Shown one piece after another: positions 59,673 through 64,000 of a DNA stretch of 64,000 nt. A model generated the notes under the pieces. It did no database searches and was not told the origin of the DNA. It was given only the letters and a program-made list of their open reading frames with translations. The first letter of the stretch is position 1. Each line of letters begins with the position of its first letter. Both the position numbers and the translations under genes were made by a program. The stretch is from Terfezia claveryi (lineage: Eukaryota > Ascomycota > Pezizomycetes > Pezizales > Pezizaceae): contig WHUX01000029.1 of NCBI GenBank assembly GCA_015179025.1, positions 62,001 through 126,000 of the forward strand, in the 5' to 3' direction.

Positions 59673-60886
59673 CAAAGCTTGTTCTGTGCTGGGGTTCTGA
59701 AATCTGAGGAAGCCTAATAGGAGCTCTCGAAGTTTAAGCGAAGTTATGATTCCACTGTCTTGTTCTCATTTCTCATTTACCGACGCTTGACATTTCTCAG
59801 TGCTATTCATTGTTGTTGATTAGACATGGTTTCTTTATTTGACACTGTATTTGCAATCCCATGCGCGATGAGCGATGTTGTCATTCTATATAATACCCCG
59901 GACGGCGTTTCTTCTTGAACGTGGTTAAAGAGTTCGCGTACCTAGGCTACTATAGTTTCAGGTTGACAACAGGCCTTCTGTGACACTTATGTACATGTTG
60001 AGAGCCTGCGAGGTCGCCGATAGTAAGTGGGGTAACAGAAAACCCCACTTCCGAGTATTTAGGTTTTCAAGGCATGTTACCAGGAGAATTCTTAGCTGGA
60101 CGCAATACCTAGTGTGATGTCCATATGGATTCCAGCCTGGCAAGCTGGGGATGGAGTTGTACTGCTCTCATCCCCAGGCCGACTTGAATTTGGGATCACA
60201 AGTAGCCACGAAAGTAACACGGTTGGGTTGCCTGCGGTTCTTTGGAGTTTGAGTATACATAATACAAATTTGAATAAGGTATGACCTGGTTGAGCACTCG
60301 TCCTCTCTACTCCAGGGTTAATGCTGGGTACTTTAATTTGTCTATGCATACTTTGACATTCTCACGGGTTGGAGATACTTATCTGAGATATTCCGGTGGT
60401 GTGGACCCTGAGGTGAGACTTGGCACCGCGTGCTGCGTGAGAAAAAAATTCTGTAAAAAAATAATAAACATAACCACCCTACAGCGGGATGCCCTCCACG
60501 GGAACAGGCAGTCTATCCAGAACGTCGATTCACGGCCTCGCCTCCTGGATAGACCAGCCCTGAGACGAACCAAAGAGTTGTAGAGTAGATTCATGGCTGC
60601 AGGATAGTAATTAAACCTTCCGCAAACTTTCTCACTAGCTACGTATTGGCACTTTCGTTAAGCCTTCCTGGCCGCACCTCGAACTCCTCTTCCCTAGGCT
60701 GCAATTGTGCTCAGTGTGTTGTTCGGCGTCTTGCGTTTTCTTTTTCGCAGCTTCACTTTGTAGTCATAGCTTTTCTTGCCATTCTACTCTTGCAATCGTA
60801 CGATTTGCTGTAGGTAAACCAATTGCTGCTCCAAGGCTTCTGTTCCTTAGGTTTAAAAAGAGCATTTGGACAGGAGCATACTTACT
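59673..60886. other. intergenic region
   Basis: 1.2 kb between two plus-strand genes. Pyrimidine-rich sequence at ~60700-60790 is compatible with a fungal promoter. No gene or RNA recognised. Confidence 0.55.
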
Positions 60887-63211
60887 ATGACTGTCACAGA
60901 GGTTTTGAAGGATTCCCTTGTGAGTTTATCTGTCCCTGCATACGCCTTTTTGCTTGCGCTCAGCAAGGATGACTCTTCATAGCTAACATGTGCCTCAGAT
61001 TGGACATTCCTACTCTCCAACTCTCTCAGACTCGGCTCGTCGCACATTCGACCGCCATGCATCTCTTGAAAGCGATGGCCAAAAGTATATGACAGAGGAG
61101 GACTTTGTCAACGCTATTGCCCCCGTAAACGAGGATTATCACAAAATCCGGCGTGAACAATATTCTATTCTCTTTGCCGTAGCAGATCGGCGGAAAGTGG
61201 GAAGACTCAATTTCCAAGATTGGGCAACCTTTGAAAACCTTTTAGGCAAGCCTGACGCTGAATATGAGATTGTATTCCGCCTGTTCGACACCCAAGGAAT
61301 AGGTTCGGTCAAATTTGACGATTTCAGGAGGATCCATGATGAACAGCAGACCACCGGCCTCCCTTTTGATTGGAATTCCCAATGGGCAAATTTGTACTTA
61401 GGCGCAGATGGAAAGAGGCATGACTTGACATATCCTCAATTCACTCAAATGGTGAGAGGCCTTCAGGCAGAGAAAGTCCGTCAAGCATTCAGGTTCTATG
61501 ACAGGAATAGGACTGGTTTCATAGGAGCGGACCAGTTTCAGAAGATTGTGGTGGATACAACGAAACACAAGCTCTCAGACCATCTACTGAACAACCTTTC
61601 CACACTCTGCAACATCTCGGTTGGAAGCAAAATATCGTACGCAAATGTCACAGCGTTCCAGAATGTCCTCAGGGAGATGGATATGGTGGAGGCTATTGTC
61701 AGGAGTGCCATGGCAAAGTCTCTCGATGGAAGGATTACAAAAACTGACTTCCTAAACGAGGCAACCAAGCTTACCAGATTCTCCTTGTTTACGCCAATGG
61801 AGGCAGACATCATTTTCCATTTTGCTGGGCTCGAGAATACTTCTGGTCGTCTTGGATTCGCAGACTTTGCCCGTGTACTTGACTCCTCGTGGATTGAGCC
61901 GACCATTGCTCCTACACACGCTATACCGGGACTTCCACTCCCGGGGAAGGCCATGGATCATTGCTATTACAGCTTGGACAAAGCGCGTACAATTTCGGGC
62001 TTGGAGCAATTGCCGGTGCTTTCGGAGCAACTGTTGTCTACCCTATCGATCTTGTCAAAACAAGAATGCAGAATCAGCGATCAAAAGTTGTTGGGGAGCT
62101 TTTGTACAAAAATAGCTTGGACTGTGCGAAGAAAGTCATCAAAAACGAAGGTTTCAGGGGATTGTACAGTGGGCTGGGACCCCAGTTGATTGGTGTAGCC
62201 CCCGAGAAAGCCATTAAGTTGACGGTCAATGATCTGGTCAGAAGTAAAGCACCCAAGGGCGAGAAGGGAGATATATCGTTTCCTTGGGAGCTTATTGCTG
62301 GTGGAACCGCTGGTGGCTGTCAAGTTGTGAGTATTGTGTTGAATTTGTCGTACAATTTGGGCGAACTGACAAGCTACTTCCTAGGTATTCACGAATCCAT
62401 TAGAAATTGTGAAGATTCGTTTACAGGTTCAAGGTGAGGTTGCTAGGAATGTTGAGGGATACGAACGCCGTTCGGCACTGTGGATTGTGAGGAACTTGGG
62501 TCTTGTGGGTCTCTACAAGGGTGCTAGTGCATGTCTTATGAGAGATGTTCCTTTCTCTGCAATCTATTTCCCGACATACTCTCATCTGAAGAAGGATTTC
62601 TTCGGCGAGAGCCCAGAAAAGAAACTTGGAATCCTCCAACTGTTGACTGCTGGTGCCGTGGCCGGTATGCCTGCGGCGTACGTTTCCAAGCTGTCACGAG
62701 TTCAATGATTTATTTGCTGACATTTGCAACAGCTATTTTACTACCCCATTCGATGTTATCAAAACCCGTCTCCAAGTTGAGGCACGGAAAGGTCAGACAA
62801 CCTACCGTGGTCTCATGCACTGTGCCCGAACAGTTTGGCAGGAGGAAGGATTCAAAGCATTTTTCAAGGGAGGACCAGCCAGAATCATGAGGTCCTCTCC
62901 ACAGTTTGGTTGCACCTTAGCCGCTTACGAGTTGCTGCAGAGTATCATCCCAATGCCTGGTGCTGGGAAGAAGGAGACTGCGGTGACCGAGACGATCCGA
63001 GGAAAGTCTGGTCTGAGCTTTGGCGAGCAGGATAAGCCGCTAGGCTATTTGAGGAGTAGGAACGCATTGAAGATCATTTTGGTAGGTTTTCAAGCGTCCA
63101 TACGAAATATGAAGGACTGACACGATACAGGATATGAATGATAATTTTGCAAAGCCAAAATACCTTGGGAACTCACACTGGAGCGCGCTGTCTGGATTGA
63201 AGCAAGCATAG
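60887..63211 (+). CDS. AGC1: mitochondrial aspartate/glutamate carrier, with apparent frameshift
   Basis: Calcium-regulated inner-membrane exchanger of aspartate and glutamate (malate-aspartate shuttle). Exons 60887-60919, 60999-62326, 62385-62677, 62733-63081, 63131-63211. The N-terminal ~300 residues hold EF-hand-like repeats ([34 protein letters not shown]). The C-terminal carrier has all three repeats with [20 protein letters not shown] and [10 protein letters not shown], and ends [13 protein letters not shown]. Exon 2 changes frame in the linker: the EF-hand frame runs on past 61945 to a stop at 62187, while the carrier domain ([15 protein letters not shown]) needs the frame one base away; summed exon length is one short of a multiple of three. 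No usable splice pair resolves this. One extra G in the CCCGGGGAAGG run at ~61940-61950 would. Either an assembly error or a damaged gene. Confidence 0.9.
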
Positions 63212-64000
63212 AATTCAAATATACCATCTCAGGTGGAGGATTATTCATAGAGATATATTAAAGGATGCATACAGGCGGTTGGGTAAAAACATCTTGGGAA
63301 GTATTTATTATAAGAATGAGTTTTTGCAGTTTTCAGAGCATGTTAATACCATTTGGGCACATTTCTTTTATTTTCTTGGTCGAAAGGGAAGGAATAGAAT
63401 GTATTTTATTAGTTCTAGATTTGGCAATGTTAGATCGGTGGAGTGTCCTCAGTGGTGATGAAATCTTTTGCACCCAGCTTCATTAAATAGGAACCCATAT
63501 AAGTACTGTGCCTGCTGATATCCCTTGATTGGTTAGTTTGAGCACGTGCCAGGAGTGCTCTCACGGGGTCTTGGCATGAACGAACAACGACTCCCCAAGG
63601 CTCTTCAAACCCAGCAAACATCAACACTATTTCTAGAGGAATGAAACATTTATACATCTCAGCTAACATGCTCTGCAGTGTATTTATAATAAAAAGCTCT
63701 TTTGATGGAGAAGGTGTGTCTAGCCGCACACCATAAATGGGTATCATCACGGTGGTGTGGATTATGGACGGAGAACAGCTGTGTTGATGATAATTAGAGT
63801 TGAGCCCGACACCACGGAATTGGGATGATGGATGGTACCTAGGGCCTGGGCCGGTTGGTCAATTCGGAGGGAGGGCTCATGTCATTTGTGTTGCGCATTA
63901 ATCTAGTATAAGGTGCACCCATGCCACGACATCGGATCCCAGATCAGCCTCATGAGCCAGACAGCAACGCGGAGTCGACCCTCGCATGGATGGGCCAAAC
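63212..64000. other. 3' flank, no gene seen
   Basis: The 106-codon minus frame at 63430-63750 shows no recognisable feature. Nothing else is visible up to the window end. Confidence 0.55.

Overview
The window is nuclear DNA of a filamentous ascomycete (Pezizomycotina). Genes carry short GT-AG introns (mostly 48-90 nt) with CTAAC/CTGAC-like branch sites. Gene families are typically fungal: GH18 endochitinase, fungal Myb-like factor, Hrd1, mitochondrial aspartate/glutamate carrier. Transposons carry TAG/TAA stops and transition-only LTR differences that look like repeat-induced point mutation (RIP). I cannot place the species; a TE-rich genome is suggested.

Left gene-rich part (1-31.1 kb): 3' part of a GH18 chitinase (+); an unrecognised 953-aa protein (+); an intron-containing tRNA-Leu (-) with a partial tRNA copy nearby; a secreted protein (-) with about 36 copies of a 12-bp minisatellite at its C-terminus; an MFS transporter (+); a 3.8-kb gene-free stretch; a Myb-like factor (+); a repeat nest at 18.4-20.1 kb; the ER ubiquitin ligase Hrd1 (-, seven exons including a 17-nt micro-exon); an acyl-CoA synthetase (+, six exons); a C2H2 zinc-finger protein (-).

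Middle desert (31.1-58.1 kb): no intact host gene. It holds an internally deleted Tc1/mariner-like element (36.4-37.1 kb), scattered copies of a short end-like motif TAGTCTGGTTGGCAC (one as a perfect hairpin), a Pogo/Fot1-like DNA transposon (45.7-54.5 kb) split by a complete 6.1-kb Ty3/gypsy chromovirus (46.5-52.6 kb, identical 484-bp LTR lengths, 5-bp target duplication), coding relics on both sides of the Pogo element including a PHD finger, and two abutting TIR elements (57.0-58.06 kb), the first with a nested palindrome.

Right part (58.6-63.2 kb): a cystinosin-type PQ-loop transporter (+) and a mitochondrial aspartate/glutamate carrier (+) with an apparent one-base frameshift between its EF-hand and carrier halves.

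The host genes are unrelated housekeeping or secreted functions and give no sign of a biosynthetic cluster. The main stories are the nested transposon history, a possible -1 frameshift site in the chromovirus, the unexplained dispersed motif, three genes with micro-exons of 13-18 nt, and two host genes with apparent reading-frame breaks. Exon boundaries were deduced by hand from splice signals, phase and family similarity recalled from general knowledge; no search was run.
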